64,000 nt of DNA from Cytobacillus firmus (GTDB taxonomy: Bacteria; Bacillota; Bacilli; Bacillales; Cytobacillaceae). How positions within the stretch are numbered: the first letter of the stretch is position 1; each line of letters opens with the position of its first letter. The notes under the pieces are model-generated. The model searched no databases. It was not told where the DNA came from and was given only the letters and a program-made list of their open reading frames with translations. The stretch spans positions 1 to 64,000 of the forward strand of contig NZ_JAMBOJ010000025.1 in NCBI RefSeq assembly GCF_023715565.1, given 5' to 3'. Shown here piece after piece: positions 1 to 8,613 of the stretch. The position numbers and the translations under genes are program-made.

Positions 1-92
1 AGGATTACATCTACCATTACAATTACAAACGAAGACAAAAGAAACTAAAGAAACGCGCGCCGATTGAATATCGACACGCGCTCACTGCTTAG
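1..92 (+). CDS. IS3-family transposase OrfB, C-terminal end (partial)
   Basis: The reading frame is open from the left window edge (first full codon at base 3) and ends at TAG 90-92. The visible peptide ends in LKKRAPIEYRHALTA, the basic tail seen after the DDE catalytic domain of IS3/IS150-type transposases (usual form KLK-x-SPxEYR). Only about 29 residues lie in the window, so catalytic residues cannot be judged. The terminal inverted repeat of the element follows directly, which supports the call. Confidence 0.75.
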   Translation, partial: DYIYHYNYKRRQKKLKKRAPIEYRHALTA

Positions 93-131
93 CTTTTTAT
101 GTTGTCTACTTGACAGGGACAAGACCAATAT
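1..131 (+). mobile_element. Right end of an IS3-family insertion sequence
   Basis: The transposase tail is followed within about 40 bases by a sequence of IS3-family terminal-repeat type (TGTCTACTTGACAGGGAC around 103-120). The neighbouring regulator pseudogene on the opposite strand loses homology near base 131, which places the junction there. The left end lies outside the window. The exact last base is uncertain by a few nucleotides. Confidence 0.65.
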
Positions 132-308
132 CCCAGCTTTTTTGAAAGCCTGGTGATGGTGTTGGGGACTGTATAAAAAGCTGCTGCCAAACTTTGTATA
201 GACTTGGTTACAAATTCGGATTTATTTTTGGAGGATATATTCAATAATCTGATCATCCGTATCATTTAGTTTATATTCAAATTTATGTATACGTTCTTCA
301 AAGTGCAT
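131..308 (-). pseudogene. RpiR/MurR-family regulator, N-terminal fragment, frameshifted and cut by the IS
   Basis: A good ribosome site (GAGGTGAG) precedes ATG at 308. The peptide starts MHFEERIHKFEYKLNDTDDQ, then meets TAA at 222-224. Shifting frame restores a helix-turn-helix region containing SIQSLAAAFYTVPNTITRLS and KKLGY, characteristic of the RpiR N-terminal domain that controls sugar-phosphate and amino-sugar genes. Similarity stops exactly where the IS end begins. The gene is therefore dead by both a frameshift and an insertion; its sugar-isomerase (SIS) effector domain is not in the window. Confidence 0.75.
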
Positions 309-800
309 TGTTCTCACCTCGCTCGCTCAAATCAATATCTGTATTTATTATAGCAAATCAAGGGGGCATACTTTGAGAATGTATTGAATTTACATTTATA
401 TATAAAAGGCCCCCATCTTTCAATGTAGCTTTGAAAGCAGTCAGAATGAAAAGGAATTTAACTGAGAAAGAAGGAGCTGAATTTTTAGATCTGGACTATC
501 AAACTATTAGCTCTTGGGAAATAACAAAAGTTCTCCTAGGTGTGTTCATTTAGTGAGAATAGAGGAGATTTAATTGATAACGGATCCACAATCAACTTCG
601 AAGCTATCAGTGAAAGAGAAAGCTGTTTCAATTATGCAGCTTTTTTGATATTGACCATGATTTACCCAATGACTTAGACTTTTTCTATGCTCTTTTTTTA
701 TTTAATTCCATGTCTGCTGGTATAAGATCAATTCCGACTGAAAAACCTATCCTTGCAAAGGAAGAACGTATCTGATTGTTTTCACAATAGGAGGGTTACA
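309..800. other. Intergenic stretch without a convincing gene
   Basis: A GGGGGC / GCCCCC pair (about 363-412) could form a long-range hairpin. Two very short open frames (about 35 codons from 447, about 24 codons from TTG 575 behind GAGGAG) have no recognisable product and are left uncalled. No purine riboswitch consensus is visible ahead of guaC. Confidence 0.4.
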
Positions 801-1790
801 ATGGAAAGTGTATTCGATTATGAAGATATTCAGCTTATTCCGGCAAAAAGCATTGTCAACAGCCGGTCTGAATGTGATACAACGGTATTTCTGGGGGGAC
901 GTGTGTTTAAACTTCCTGTGGTGCCTGCCAATATGCAGACGATTGTGGACGAGAAAATTGCCGTATTCTTAGCAGAGAACGAATATTTCTATATCATGCA
1001 TCGGTTTGAACCGGAGAAGCGAATTACTTTTATTAAAGACATGAAGAATCGGGGTCTGTATTCTTCAATCAGTGTTGGAGTTAAAGAAGGGGAGTATGGA
1101 TTTATAGAACATATTGCAGAGGAAAAGTTATCACCCGAATACATTACCATAGACATAGCCCACGGCCATTCTAATGCTGTCATCCAAATGATACGGCATA
1201 TTAAAAAACACCTTCCAAATAGCTTTGTGATTGCCGGCAACGTCGGGACTCCTGAGGCCATCAGAGAATTAGAGAACGCTGGGGCTGATGCTACAAAAGT
1301 TGGCATTGGACCTGGTAAGGTATGCATTACAAAGATTAAGACCGGATTTGGAACGGGCGGCTGGCAGTTAGCGGCACTTCGCTGGTGTGCAAAGGCAGCA
1401 AGCAAGCCAATTATAGCAGATGGGGGCATTCGAACCCATGGTGATATTGCCAAATCAATTCGATTCGGAGCAACAATGGTAATGATTGGTTCCTTATTTG
1501 CTGGACATGAGGAGTCACCTGGAAAGACCATTGAGAATGAGAAAGACGGAAAGCTCTATAAAGAATACTTCGGCTCAGCTTCTGAATTTCAAAAAGGGGA
1601 GAAGAAAAATGTTGAAGGCAAGAGAATTCTAGTAGAGCACAAAGGATCACTAGCAGATACGCTGAAAGAAATGGAACAGGATCTCCAATCGTCCATTTCG
1701 TATGCAGGCGGCAATAAGCTTGAAGCCATTCGACATGTTGATTATTTAATTGTGAAAAATTCAATTTTTAATGGGGACAGAATGTTCTAA
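801..1790 (+). CDS. guaC: GMP reductase
   Basis: GuaC converts GMP to IMP with NADPH and release of ammonia, returning guanine nucleotides to the purine pool. The start at 801 is chosen because GGAGG lies 6-10 bases upstream; an in-frame ATG at 753 has no such site. The product is 329 residues, the normal length for the Bacillus enzyme. The IMPDH/GMPR TIM-barrel fold shows the active-site loop [11 protein letters not shown] with catalytic Cys175, and the [12 protein letters not shown] phosphate-binding segment. It stands alone, followed by a strong terminator. Confidence 0.95.
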   Translation: MESVFDYEDIQLIPAKSIVNSRSECDTTVFLGGRVFKLPVVPANMQTIVDEKIAVFLAENEYFYIMHRFEPEKRITFIKDMKNRGLYSSISVGVKEGEYGFIEHIAEEKLSPEYITIDIAHGHSNAVIQMIRHIKKHLPNSFVIAGNVGTPEAIRELENAGADATKVGIGPGKVCITKIKTGFGTGGWQLAALRWCAKAASKPIIADGGIRTHGDIAKSIRFGATMVMIGSLFAGHEESPGKTIENEKDGKLYKEYFGSASEFQKGEKKNVEGKRILVEHKGSLADTLKEMEQDLQSSISYAGGNKLEAIRHVDYLIVKNSIFNGDRMF

Positions 1791-1807
1791 CCTACAAATA
1801 TATTAAG

Positions 1808-1854
1808 CCACAGAAGATGCCTTCCTTTTCTTATAAGGAAGGCATCTTCTGTGG
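1808..1854 (+). terminator. Intrinsic terminator after guaC
   Basis: A perfect 18-bp stem (CCACAGAAGATGCCTTCC and its complement) encloses an 11-base loop, 18 bases after the guaC stop. The trailing T-run is poor, so efficiency is uncertain. Confidence 0.75.
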
Positions 1855-1920
1855 TCTCAACATTTCCTATTAAATTGAACACTTCACTTTAAAAGCAGCA
1901 ATATTATGTACACTTTGAGG

Positions 1921-2097
1921 TTAAGATCCTATAGACTGCTCTACTGCATTTTCCCAGCTCGGAAAGTAATACAATGCATTTTTCATTAATTCTGGATTTG
2001 ATTTTTTTACTTGCTTCTTTCGGGGTGTCTCCCCTTCTTTTTCCAACAATTCAGAGATTCCGTTCAATACTTCTTCAACACTCATGCTAGTTTCCAC
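1921..2097 (-). CDS. Small protein with a SWENA-type HTH-like tail
   Basis: The GTG start at 2097 is preferred because AAAGGAGG sits 6 bases upstream; an ATG at 2121 would place that site inside the gene. The roughly 58-residue product has an acidic N-terminus (SVEEVLNGISELLEKEGE), a basic linker and a tail with YYFPSWENAVEQ. That tail resembles the fgSWenAl repeat found beside homing endonucleases and in small DNA-binding modules. Function is unknown. It may be a remnant of a larger HNH-linked protein, given the decayed sequence to its right. Confidence 0.5.
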   Translation of the reverse strand: METSMSVEEVLNGISELLEKEGETPRKKQVKKSNPELMKNALYYFPSWENAVEQSIGS

Positions 2098-2136
2098 ATC
2101 ATTCCTCCTTTTTGAATTCAACTATATAATTTCCAT

Positions 2137-2304
2137 ATGATTAAAAATTATTCAGCTTTGAAAGAAAAACTGGAAGGAGTATTGCATGGGGAGGAAGTGG
2201 CCGTTATTACTATTAAAGACGGATATGCACGATACTCATATGTAGACTCTAAAATTAGAGGATATTGTCAAATTAATAAGTTGTATCAGTACATAACATT
2301 TTAA
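2137..2304 (+). CDS. Hypothetical 55-residue protein
   Basis: This is an uninterrupted frame from ATG 2137 to TAA, diverging from the small gene on its left and followed by a terminator-like hairpin. The peptide begins MIKNYSALKEKLEG and contains ITIKDGYARYSYVDSKIRGY. No ribosome-binding site of strength is visible, so it could equally be the tail of a decayed gene. I do not recognise the family. Confidence 0.3.
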   Translation: MIKNYSALKEKLEGVLHGEEVAVITIKDGYARYSYVDSKIRGYCQINKLYQYITF

Positions 2305-2334
2305 GCCCTCCTCTATTTTGAGAAGGGCGCTTTT
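2305..2334 (+). terminator. Putative intrinsic terminator
   Basis: GCCCTCCTC pairs with GAGAAGGGC (one mismatch) around a six-base loop, followed by GCTTTTA. Confidence 0.5.
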
Positions 2335-2335
2335 A

Positions 2336-2700
2336 CTATATGTATTCAGGTAGTACTTGCTTAATTTCCTGCTCAGCATCTTTTAATTCAGCTAACCAGA
2401 GTTCAACAAGTTTTACAACTCTATAATGTAAATCCTAAATGGTGATATAACTATATGACCAATTTGAGAGTGTAAGGTTTTTCTTAAACCGCAGAATTCT
2501 TAAGTTTACTCCTAAGCTGCTAATCATCATATAATCACCTATGTTATATATCGGGTTTGTTATGTAGATTGTTTATTGATAAGTAAGGATTCTTATGAGT
2601 CGAGTCGATACATTAAGCTCTCTTCCAATGTCTTTTCCAGCCCACTCTAGCTACAGGAGGTCAATTCTGTATTGACTGGAACACATTCTATTCTTCAACG
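2336..2700. pseudogene. Decayed sequence with gene scraps
   Basis: On the minus strand two short peptides survive without starts: one ending LWLAELKDAEQEIKQVLPEY (stop near 2341) and one reading WAGKDIGRELNVSTRLIRIL (about 2586-2650), which looks like part of a helix-turn-helix. Both are flanked by stops. The parent families cannot be named with confidence. Confidence 0.35.
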
Positions 2701-2703
2701 CCG

Positions 2704-2915
2704 ATTTTACAAAGCCATTTGCTTTTGCTGGGTTATGGGAAACACGAAAAAAAGGAGAACAACCTCTTCACAGCTGTACGATAAAATCTACTACTCCAAA
2801 CGATGATACTGATCATCTTAAATCTCTATTAGTTCCCTATCCCACGGGCGAAGTGGATTTATACCTGTTTCACCATTGGTTAATTTACCTAAAAGTTATA
2901 TAACTGGTATTCTTA
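2704..2915 (+). pseudogene. SOS-response-associated peptidase (YoqW/HMCES) remnant
   Basis: The plus strand encodes DFTKPFAFAGLWETRKKGEQ followed by SCTIKSTTPND, the FAFAGLWE...SCTI core of the SRAP/HMCES family, which shields abasic sites in single-stranded DNA. It then jumps to LLVPYPTGEVDLY; a frame change restores PVSPLVNLPKSYI, the YPVS..VN tail of the family. The N-terminal catalytic Cys region and the middle, including the conserved His loop, are missing. This is clearly a broken gene with an internal deletion and a frameshift. Confidence 0.7.
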
Positions 2916-3139
2916 CTCTGTTGAATAGTAACTAAAACTAGTTGATTTAGAAGAAAAAACCTAAACACATAGGATAAAGGGCCAATTTGTGATGATTCCA
3001 AAAAAGTGCACCGAAATGGCATTCCTTTTGACATCTTATATATTCCTGCCCTTCTTTAATAAAGAACCGTAGTTCAAGAACATCTTTTTAAAATTTTCCT
3101 TATTGAAAAATACATAATTTTCTTTTTCCTTTTATAAAA

Positions 3140-3360
3140 AGGCTCTTTTCGCAAAGTTTGTTGCTATTTGAATTATACATACTGAGTTGATTGTAGCGGA
3201 AGGTGCGAGACTCCTGCGGGAGTAGCGGGACAGGTGAGACCCCACAGACGCGTAGCGTCGAGGAGGCTCAGCACCCGCCCTCGGAAAGCGAGCATCCTGG
3301 ATTTGCAATCAACGGGCAAAATTTACAAGTAAAAAACAACAATTTATACGAAAACAGCCT
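3140..3360. repeat. Dispersed structured repeat, copy A (221 bp, short form)
   Basis: Imperfect 24-base terminal inverted repeats, AGGCTCTTTTCG...TTTGTTG at the left and CAACAATTTATACGAAAACAGCCT at the right, bound a GC-rich core. The core holds CTCCTGCGGGAGTAGCGGGA, GAGACCCCACAGACGCG and GAGGAGGCTCA. The core and ends recur at 8988-9252 and 28530-28812. It has no coding capacity. It looks like a MITE-type or REP-like element able to fold into RNA or cruciform structure. Confidence 0.8.
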
Positions 3361-3685
3361 ATAAAAAAGAGCAAAATAGACGAAGATAACAGAATTATTA
3401 AGAGTTTGATAAAAATTTTAATGATATAACCTCTAAGCTATCGAACAGTGTAAAGGAGGAATTTAAATACTTTCAGTAAGAATAATTTCAAGAGGGTAAA
3501 TAAGGACGATGCAGACCAAAGATCCGTAGGGAGGAACCTTAATTAAAAGGAATTGAAAAGGTGTGGACACCCTCCTCCCTTATTTCCTTATTTAACAGCA
3601 ATAAGAATTATTTTGCCTTCGAAGTGAAAGAATGAAACTCTGAACCTGAAAAGATAGGAGAAAAACCACTCTTCATAATAAGAAT
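3361..3685. other. Intergenic stretch without a gene
   Basis: The only structure seen is an imperfect hairpin between GGGAGGAACCTT (about 3529) and AAGGTG...CCTCCTCCC (about 3557-3580), which could act as a terminator or leader. No open frame of note. Confidence 0.35.
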
Positions 3686-4438
3686 TCACGCAAATGAAGC
3701 TTCAGAAAACTCTCTAATGGATTTAGCAAATTTCTGGAAAAATCTCTGCCAAACGGGCTGGGACTCATACAACTTCTCAGGATGAAACTGAAATCCATAC
3801 AAAAATGGATGTGATTTCGATTCAAACGCCTCTATTAGATTATCGGGAATTGAAACTGCGGCCGGTACAAGGCCGGCACCTAACTCTGTTATATGCTGTC
3901 TATGGAAGGAATTGACGTTCAAAGTGTCATTCAAAAGAATAGTATAAAGTTTGCTGTTTATATTGAGTTTGATGCTGTGCGGGCTTTGATCTCCTGGGAT
4001 GCCAGCCTTTTCCTGATGATGTTTCACCGGGCTGTCTAAAATATTGCTTAATTTTCCTCCCAGAACACTGTTTATCATTTGTGCCCCTCTGCAAATCCCT
4101 ATTATTGGGACACCAGTGGAGAGCCCATATTCAATCAGCTTTTTTTCAGCCTCGTACCTCTCCGTCCCCGTTGACTCCAAACTGCCTCCTTCAGAAAGCG
4201 GTTTGGATAGATCTAGATAGCCCCCTCCTGTAAATACCAATCCGCTCAGATGCTTTAAATAAGGCAAAGAAGAATCCTTATACATAGGAATTAAATATGG
4301 CTCAAGGCCAATAGCTCTTATTAATTCGACAGTATACCGCTCAATATATAACAGGGGGTGCCCCGGATATAAATCACCTGACCTTCCCTCATCAGCATGA
4401 ACGGTAACCCCCACAAAATAAGGTTTATTTTCTTCCAC
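3686..4438 (-). CDS. Class I glutamine-amidotransferase-like hydrolase (peptidase C26, PuuD-like)
   Basis: The 250-residue product has the PuuD/gamma-glutamyl hydrolase triad. The nucleophile elbow GICRGAQ places Cys116, and FQFHPEK gives His219 and Glu221. Family members hydrolyse gamma-glutamyl or similar amide bonds, as in gamma-glutamyl-GABA cleavage. The start overlaps the last base of the small membrane protein upstream, so it is the third gene of an operon with the TRAP-like transporter. Context suggests it trims an imported amide-linked substrate; that substrate is unknown. Confidence 0.85.
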   Translation of the reverse strand: MEENKPYFVGVTVHADEGRSGDLYPGHPLLYIERYTVELIRAIGLEPYLIPMYKDSSLPYLKHLSGLVFTGGGYLDLSKPLSEGGSLESTGTERYEAEKKLIEYGLSTGVPIIGICRGAQMINSVLGGKLSNILDSPVKHHQEKAGIPGDQSPHSIKLNINSKLYTILLNDTLNVNSFHRQHITELGAGLVPAAVSIPDNLIEAFESKSHPFLYGFQFHPEKLYESQPVWQRFFQKFAKSIREFSEASFA

Positions 4439-4740
4439 TATAAAGCAGTCCTCTCTATGGTACTCACATCATGTTCCTGCATCGGTTCTTCATTCTTCTC
4501 CACGTCGATCGTCAAGGAGTGTTCTTTCCTGATGTAAATCACCATTATACCTGCAAATGTAGCCACTGCTGCCAATTGAATCCCCCAGTTCATTATTTTC
4601 CCTGCCAGTATGGCAATTGATTGTCCAGTTTCTCCACTCAATATCAATGCAAACACAAACATGATTGCTACAGCTACTCCTAATGCCATTGTGACCAGAG
4701 CCAGCGACGAATACACTTTATCCATTATTTTCGCAATCAA
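4438..4740 (-). CDS. Small two-TM membrane protein, probable TRAP small subunit
   Basis: The TTG start at 4740 lies 8 bases after GGGAGG. The 100-residue product has two hydrophobic helices (about residues 12-35 and 50-70) and an acidic, charged C-terminal tail. It sits 18 bases downstream of the large permease gene, where a DctQ subunit would be expected, but DctQ proteins usually have four helices and about 160 residues. I therefore call the role by position only. An internal ATG (residue 6) is a possible alternative start. Confidence 0.65.
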   Translation of the reverse strand: MIAKIMDKVYSSLALVTMALGVAVAIMFVFALILSGETGQSIAILAGKIMNWGIQLAAVATFAGIMVIYIRKEHSLTIDVEKNEEPMQEHDVSTIERTAL

Positions 4741-4758
4741 ACATAATCCCTCCCAGAA

Positions 4759-6129
4759 TTATAATCCTAAAATGGGCAACATGCCCGCGATCATTAACAT
4801 GCTTAAAATAACATGCAGCACAACCCAGATAATGGCCAATTTTGTCGTTTCTCTAAATGAAGAGCCGGCTATTCCCATTGCGACAAATAAACCTAGCGCC
4901 AAAGGAGGGGTCATGCCTTCCAATGCACCGGTCATGGCAGGAAGCATTGCAGCCAGCAGTACAGGATCTCCTCCATAAGCTCCAAATACTGAAATCATGG
5001 CTCCTCCTAAAATGGCTACCTGAGCTGAACCAGGCAAAATCATACCTAATACCATAAAAAATAGAGGCAAGATGATTATCAAAGCCGTTAAGCTGAATCC
5101 AAATGATAAAAACCAATCCCGAACTGCTTGTTCCATGCCCAATCCAATGAAAACTTGGGAAGTTGCATAGGCCATATATATTGTGACACCTATAGGCACT
5201 ACCTTTAATAAGGAAGAGCTGAACATGCTCATCAGATCACTGAGATTTGCTTTTCCTGATGGAAAGGCCTTTCTTCCAATTGTAATTGCATATGCACCTG
5301 CTAATCCGGGAGTAAACATTAATACGGAAGAAGAAAATGCGCTGGCCCCTTCTTCCCCAATTCTTCCTATGATGAAGCTCTTGAATTCAGAATCTATGAA
5401 AAGAGGGATAAAAATGACCGCAGGCAGCACCAAAGATGCCCAGCCTTTCTTAAAACTATTTTTAAAAGTTGACAGTTCTTCTTTAGGAACCGGTTTTACC
5501 TTATACAGCTTGCATAGTGCCCATAGCGTGACCCATCGCTGCAAGAAAAACCATAAGCCTATTCCATAGGCAACAACCATCCAGTTGCTTAATGAAATGC
5601 TTTCCGGATAAATATCATTTAAAATTCCAAACGTTAAAATGACGATGCCAGAAGGCGGAATGATATTCCCAAGCATGCTTGCTGACATTTCTGTGGTTGC
5701 AGCCAGTGCGGGCGGAAAATTTGATCGTTTCATCATCGGAATTGTAAAAACTCCAGTTGCTGCCACATTTCCAGGGCCGGTACCTGAAAGCGCTGCCATA
5801 AAAGTACTTCCTAAAAGGGCAACATATCCCCCGCCGCCCTTAAATCTTCCTACTGCTGATAGCAATAACTGAATAATATTATTAATAACCTTTGTAGAAT
5901 CAAAGATGACTGCTACCACCATAAATGCAAAAATAGCATAAAACAGAGTACTGGATGCAGGGAATAATAAATAATCCCAAAACAATCCATATGAACCTGA
6001 AATTACAATTGTAAAGATAAATGCCAATGTCATTATTTCATACATTGGTCTCCGAAAAAAAATAAACAGGACAGCCACAAAAATAAGCAATGCAATCAGA
6101 TACATAATTGGTTCTGGAATTCCTAGCAC
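4759..6129 (-). CDS. TRAP-type transporter large permease (DctM-like)
   Basis: This polytopic 456-residue protein carries the TRAP large-subunit signature GSTFMAALSGTGPGNVAATG, followed by IPMMKRSNFPPALAA and NIIPPSGIV. A second, symmetry-related motif (LPGSAQVAILGGA, then MLPAMTGALEGMTPP) lies in the C-terminal half. The GTG start at 6129 follows GGAGG. These carriers are normally sodium-driven and depend on a periplasmic-type binding protein (DctP or TAXI); no such gene is present nearby. It is divergent from the GntR regulator and probably controlled by it. Confidence 0.8.
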   Translation of the reverse strand: MLGIPEPIMYLIALLIFVAVLFIFFRRPMYEIMTLAFIFTIVISGSYGLFWDYLLFPASSTLFYAIFAFMVVAVIFDSTKVINNIIQLLLSAVGRFKGGGGYVALLGSTFMAALSGTGPGNVAATGVFTIPMMKRSNFPPALAATTEMSASMLGNIIPPSGIVILTFGILNDIYPESISLSNWMVVAYGIGLWFFLQRWVTLWALCKLYKVKPVPKEELSTFKNSFKKGWASLVLPAVIFIPLFIDSEFKSFIIGRIGEEGASAFSSSVLMFTPGLAGAYAITIGRKAFPSGKANLSDLMSMFSSSLLKVVPIGVTIYMAYATSQVFIGLGMEQAVRDWFLSFGFSLTALIIILPLFFMVLGMILPGSAQVAILGGAMISVFGAYGGDPVLLAAMLPAMTGALEGMTPPLALGLFVAMGIAGSSFRETTKLAIIWVVLHVILSMLMIAGMLPILGL

Positions 6130-6153
6130 TTATAGCTACACCTCCATGTTTTA

Positions 6154-6181
6154 TTATAACCTCACACAATTGGTTATAACC
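6154..6181. promoter_or_regulatory. Predicted GntR operator in the divergent promoter region
   Basis: TTATAACC (6154-6161) and GGTTATAACC (6172-6181) form an inverted array; the second is itself a 10-base palindrome with core GTTATAAC. It lies just upstream of the permease start and ahead of the regulator gene. A third related word, TGGTTATAA, is at 6303-6311 close to the regulator start. GGTTATA also occurs twice upstream of the AtuA-like gene, and the GTTATAAC core recurs upstream of the CoA-transferase operon. Confidence 0.6.
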
Positions 6182-6346
6182 TTTAATACAGATTATATCA
6201 AACTATTTAGAATTATCAAATATTTTTTAAATCTTTTTAAACTTGATTCCTTTGGGTATACCTTTAACCTGCTTAACTTATCCTTTGCTAACCAATTTTT
6301 TATGGTTATAATAGGTAATAACAAGTAAGAACGGATGGTGAATAAG

Positions 6347-7093
6347 ATGTTAGACCGGAATAACTCTGTGCCACTCTATGAACAGCTTAAAAACGTCTTT
6401 AAAAGGAAAATACTTTCAGGCGAGCTCAAGCCAAAAGAGCAAATTCCTTCTGAAAGAGAACTAGTGGATAAATACCAAGTCAGCCGGATCACTGTTCGGC
6501 AGGCAATTAATTTAGCTGAACAAGAAGGTTTGCTCCGCAGAGTTCATGGCGTGGGAACGTTTGTTGAAGGACATAAGATACAGCAGGAATTAAGCTCATT
6601 AAATAATTTCCAGTCTACTCTTCAGCAGCAAGGTTTAATTGCTTCTACGAAATTGCACAGCACACAGTTGATAACCAGTGATTTTCTGCTTTCCAAACTC
6701 CTGGCAATTCAAGTTACCGATCAGGTTATGAATATTGAGCTGATTGGCTATGGTGATAATAGTCCCATAGTTTATTATAATAGTTACTTCCCCATGAACA
6801 TAGGCTTAAAAATGAAAAAAGCTGCAGAAGAAGCGTTAGAAAAGGGACAGCCATTTTCTACACTTGATCTATATAAAATAAATTCTGAGATAGGATGGTC
6901 ACCAACACATGTGGAACAAACATTTGAAGCACAGGCTGCAGTGACCCATTTATCTGAAATACTTGGTGTCAGCGAGAATTTTTCTTTATTCAGGGTAACC
7001 TCTATCGTATATGAAAATCAAACCCCCCTGGAATATAAAGAAACCTATTACAGAGGAGATAAGTATAAATTTTTTATTACCCGGCAAATGTAA
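6347..7093 (+). CDS. GntR-family transcriptional regulator with UTRA domain (HutC type)
   Basis: The N-terminal winged helix (about residues 1-70) shows PLYEQLKNVFKRKILSGEL and IPSERELVDKYQVSRITVRQ. The C-terminal UTRA ligand domain follows (FSLFRV...TPLEYKETYYRGD). The start at 6347 is preferred over ATG 6335 because GGATGGTG precedes it at good distance. It sits between the divergent transporter operon and the AtuA-like operon, and predicted operators flank both sides. It is therefore the likely local repressor, relieved by a pathway metabolite. Confidence 0.88.
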   Translation: MLDRNNSVPLYEQLKNVFKRKILSGELKPKEQIPSERELVDKYQVSRITVRQAINLAEQEGLLRRVHGVGTFVEGHKIQQELSSLNNFQSTLQQQGLIASTKLHSTQLITSDFLLSKLLAIQVTDQVMNIELIGYGDNSPIVYYNSYFPMNIGLKMKKAAEEALEKGQPFSTLDLYKINSEIGWSPTHVEQTFEAQAAVTHLSEILGVSENFSLFRVTSIVYENQTPLEYKETYYRGDKYKFFITRQM

Positions 7094-7119
7094 CAGCTAT
7101 GTTTCATACCGGGTTTTTC
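7079..7119 (+). terminator. Terminator at the end of the GntR gene
   Basis: ACCCGG (7079-7084) pairs with CCGGGT (7109-7114), followed by TTTTTC. The left arm lies in the last codons, and the loop is long, so strength is moderate. Confidence 0.5.
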
Positions 7120-7152
7120 TTTAACTTTATTTTTTTATTTCAATTTTCACAA

Positions 7153-7190
7153 TTGACAAATAATTTACTAGTGGTTATAGTGGTTATAAT
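7153..7190 (+). promoter_or_regulatory. Sigma-A promoter with overlapping GntR operator, upstream of the AtuA-like gene
   Basis: TTGACA (7153-7158) and TATAGT (7176-7181) are separated by exactly 17 bases. The tandem words GTGGTTATA GTGGTTATA (7171-7188) overlap the -10 box and share GGTTATA with the sites near the regulator gene. A repressor bound there would block polymerase. Confidence 0.7.
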
Positions 7191-7221
7191 AAGTAGTACC
7201 ACTTTAAGGAGGTCTGTATAA

Positions 7222-8601
7222 TTGAAAAAAGAAATAAGAATTTTATGCCCAAATGGCCATTTAGGATTTGCTCCTACCAAAGAGGAAAGTTTTCATATCG
7301 CTGCTGCAACGAGGCCAGATTATTATTGCTGTGATTCCGGCAGTGATGATATAGGTGCATCTGCACTTGGAGATGATCGATCAGTCAGCATGTATAAATG
7401 GCAGAAGCATGACCTCGAACTAATGCTTCTTGCTGCACGTGAACAAGGTGTTCCAATGCTGATAGGATCAGCCGGTGATACCGGATCCAACAGCCGAGTA
7501 GATAGGTATGTGCAAATCATTAAGGATCTTGCTAGTGAACATAACCTCCCCCCTTTTAAACTGGCATACTTCTATTCTGAAGTAGAAAAGTCTTATTTAA
7601 GCAGCAAGCTGGAAAGTGGAGTTATTATTGAAGGACTTGATGGAAGATCTCCACTTACAAATAAAGATTTGCAGAAGACAGATCGAGTGGTGGCAGTTGC
7701 TGGCATTCACCCTTTTATTAAAGCTCTTGATATGGGAGCGGATGTTATCATTGGAGGGCGCTCAAGTGACTGCGCCATCTTTGCTGCACCTGCTATACAT
7801 GAAGGTTTCCCTGAAGCTAATGCCTATTATCTTGGAAAGGTGCTTGAGTGTGCCTCATTTTGTGCTGAGCCATACGGAGCGAAGGAAAGTATTATTGGTA
7901 CGATCAGCCACCAAGATGTTAAAGTTACTGCCATGCATCCAGATCAGCGTTGCACAATAGCTTCTGTAGCGGGGCACGCCATGTATGAAAGATCCAATCC
8001 ATTTTTTGAATATTTTGCTGGCGGCATGCTCGATATGACGAAATGCTCCTATGACCAATATGACGAAAAAACATGCAGGATCACCGGTTTTGAATACATC
8101 CCCGCTGATGGAGATATTAAGGTGAAGCTAGAGGGGTCTGGAAAAGTTGGAGAAAAATATATTGGCATAGCAGGAGTCAGGGACCCCTATACGATTCAAA
8201 ATATTGACAAGGTTCTTGACTTTGCCAGAGAGCAAGTTAAAGGAGAGTTTCCAGATGAAGAATATCATCTAAACTTCAGGGTTTATGGCAAGGATGGTGT
8301 AATGGGCGCTTTGGAACCTGTAAAGGAAATTACTTCCCATGAATTAGGTATCGTTGTGGAAGGAGTTGCTCGCACAAAAGAGTCAGCTGAAGCCATTACC
8401 CTTTTTGCAACCAGACAAATTTTTTATGCCCGTTTGCCTGAAGTCAAAGGAACTGCCGGAACCGCTGCCTATTTAATAGATGATGTTATATATGCAAGAC
8501 CAACATATAGCTGGACCATGAATCATGTTATACCCGTGAAGGATCCAATGGAACTTTTTAATCTTCATTTTGAAGAAGTTGGCGACCTAATTAATGCATG
8601 A
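7222..8601 (+). CDS. AtuA-like protein (DUF1446)
   Basis: The TTG start at 7222 follows AGGAGG by a normal spacing. The 459-residue protein matches the acyclic-terpene-utilisation AtuA family through an NGHLGFAP-type opening, a CDSGSDDIGA segment and a GSAGDTGSNSRVD segment, then GADVIIGGRSSDCAIFAAP. AtuA is required for growth on acyclic terpenes in Pseudomonas, but its reaction is not firmly established and many relatives occur in hydroxyacid or amino-acid-derived pathways. It is paired with DUF4387 in one operon, an arrangement known for this family. The substrate here is unknown. Confidence 0.85.
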   Translation: MKKEIRILCPNGHLGFAPTKEESFHIAAATRPDYYCCDSGSDDIGASALGDDRSVSMYKWQKHDLELMLLAAREQGVPMLIGSAGDTGSNSRVDRYVQIIKDLASEHNLPPFKLAYFYSEVEKSYLSSKLESGVIIEGLDGRSPLTNKDLQKTDRVVAVAGIHPFIKALDMGADVIIGGRSSDCAIFAAPAIHEGFPEANAYYLGKVLECASFCAEPYGAKESIIGTISHQDVKVTAMHPDQRCTIASVAGHAMYERSNPFFEYFAGGMLDMTKCSYDQYDEKTCRITGFEYIPADGDIKVKLEGSGKVGEKYIGIAGVRDPYTIQNIDKVLDFAREQVKGEFPDEEYHLNFRVYGKDGVMGALEPVKEITSHELGIVVEGVARTKESAEAITLFATRQIFYARLPEVKGTAGTAAYLIDDVIYARPTYSWTMNHVIPVKDPMELFNLHFEEVGDLINA

Positions 8602-8613
8602 GAGGAATGACCA

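Noticed and set aside
6146-6328. A 60-codon plus-strand frame between the divergent permease and GntR genes
   Set aside because: It covers the operator and promoter region, has no ribosome site and is AT-driven.
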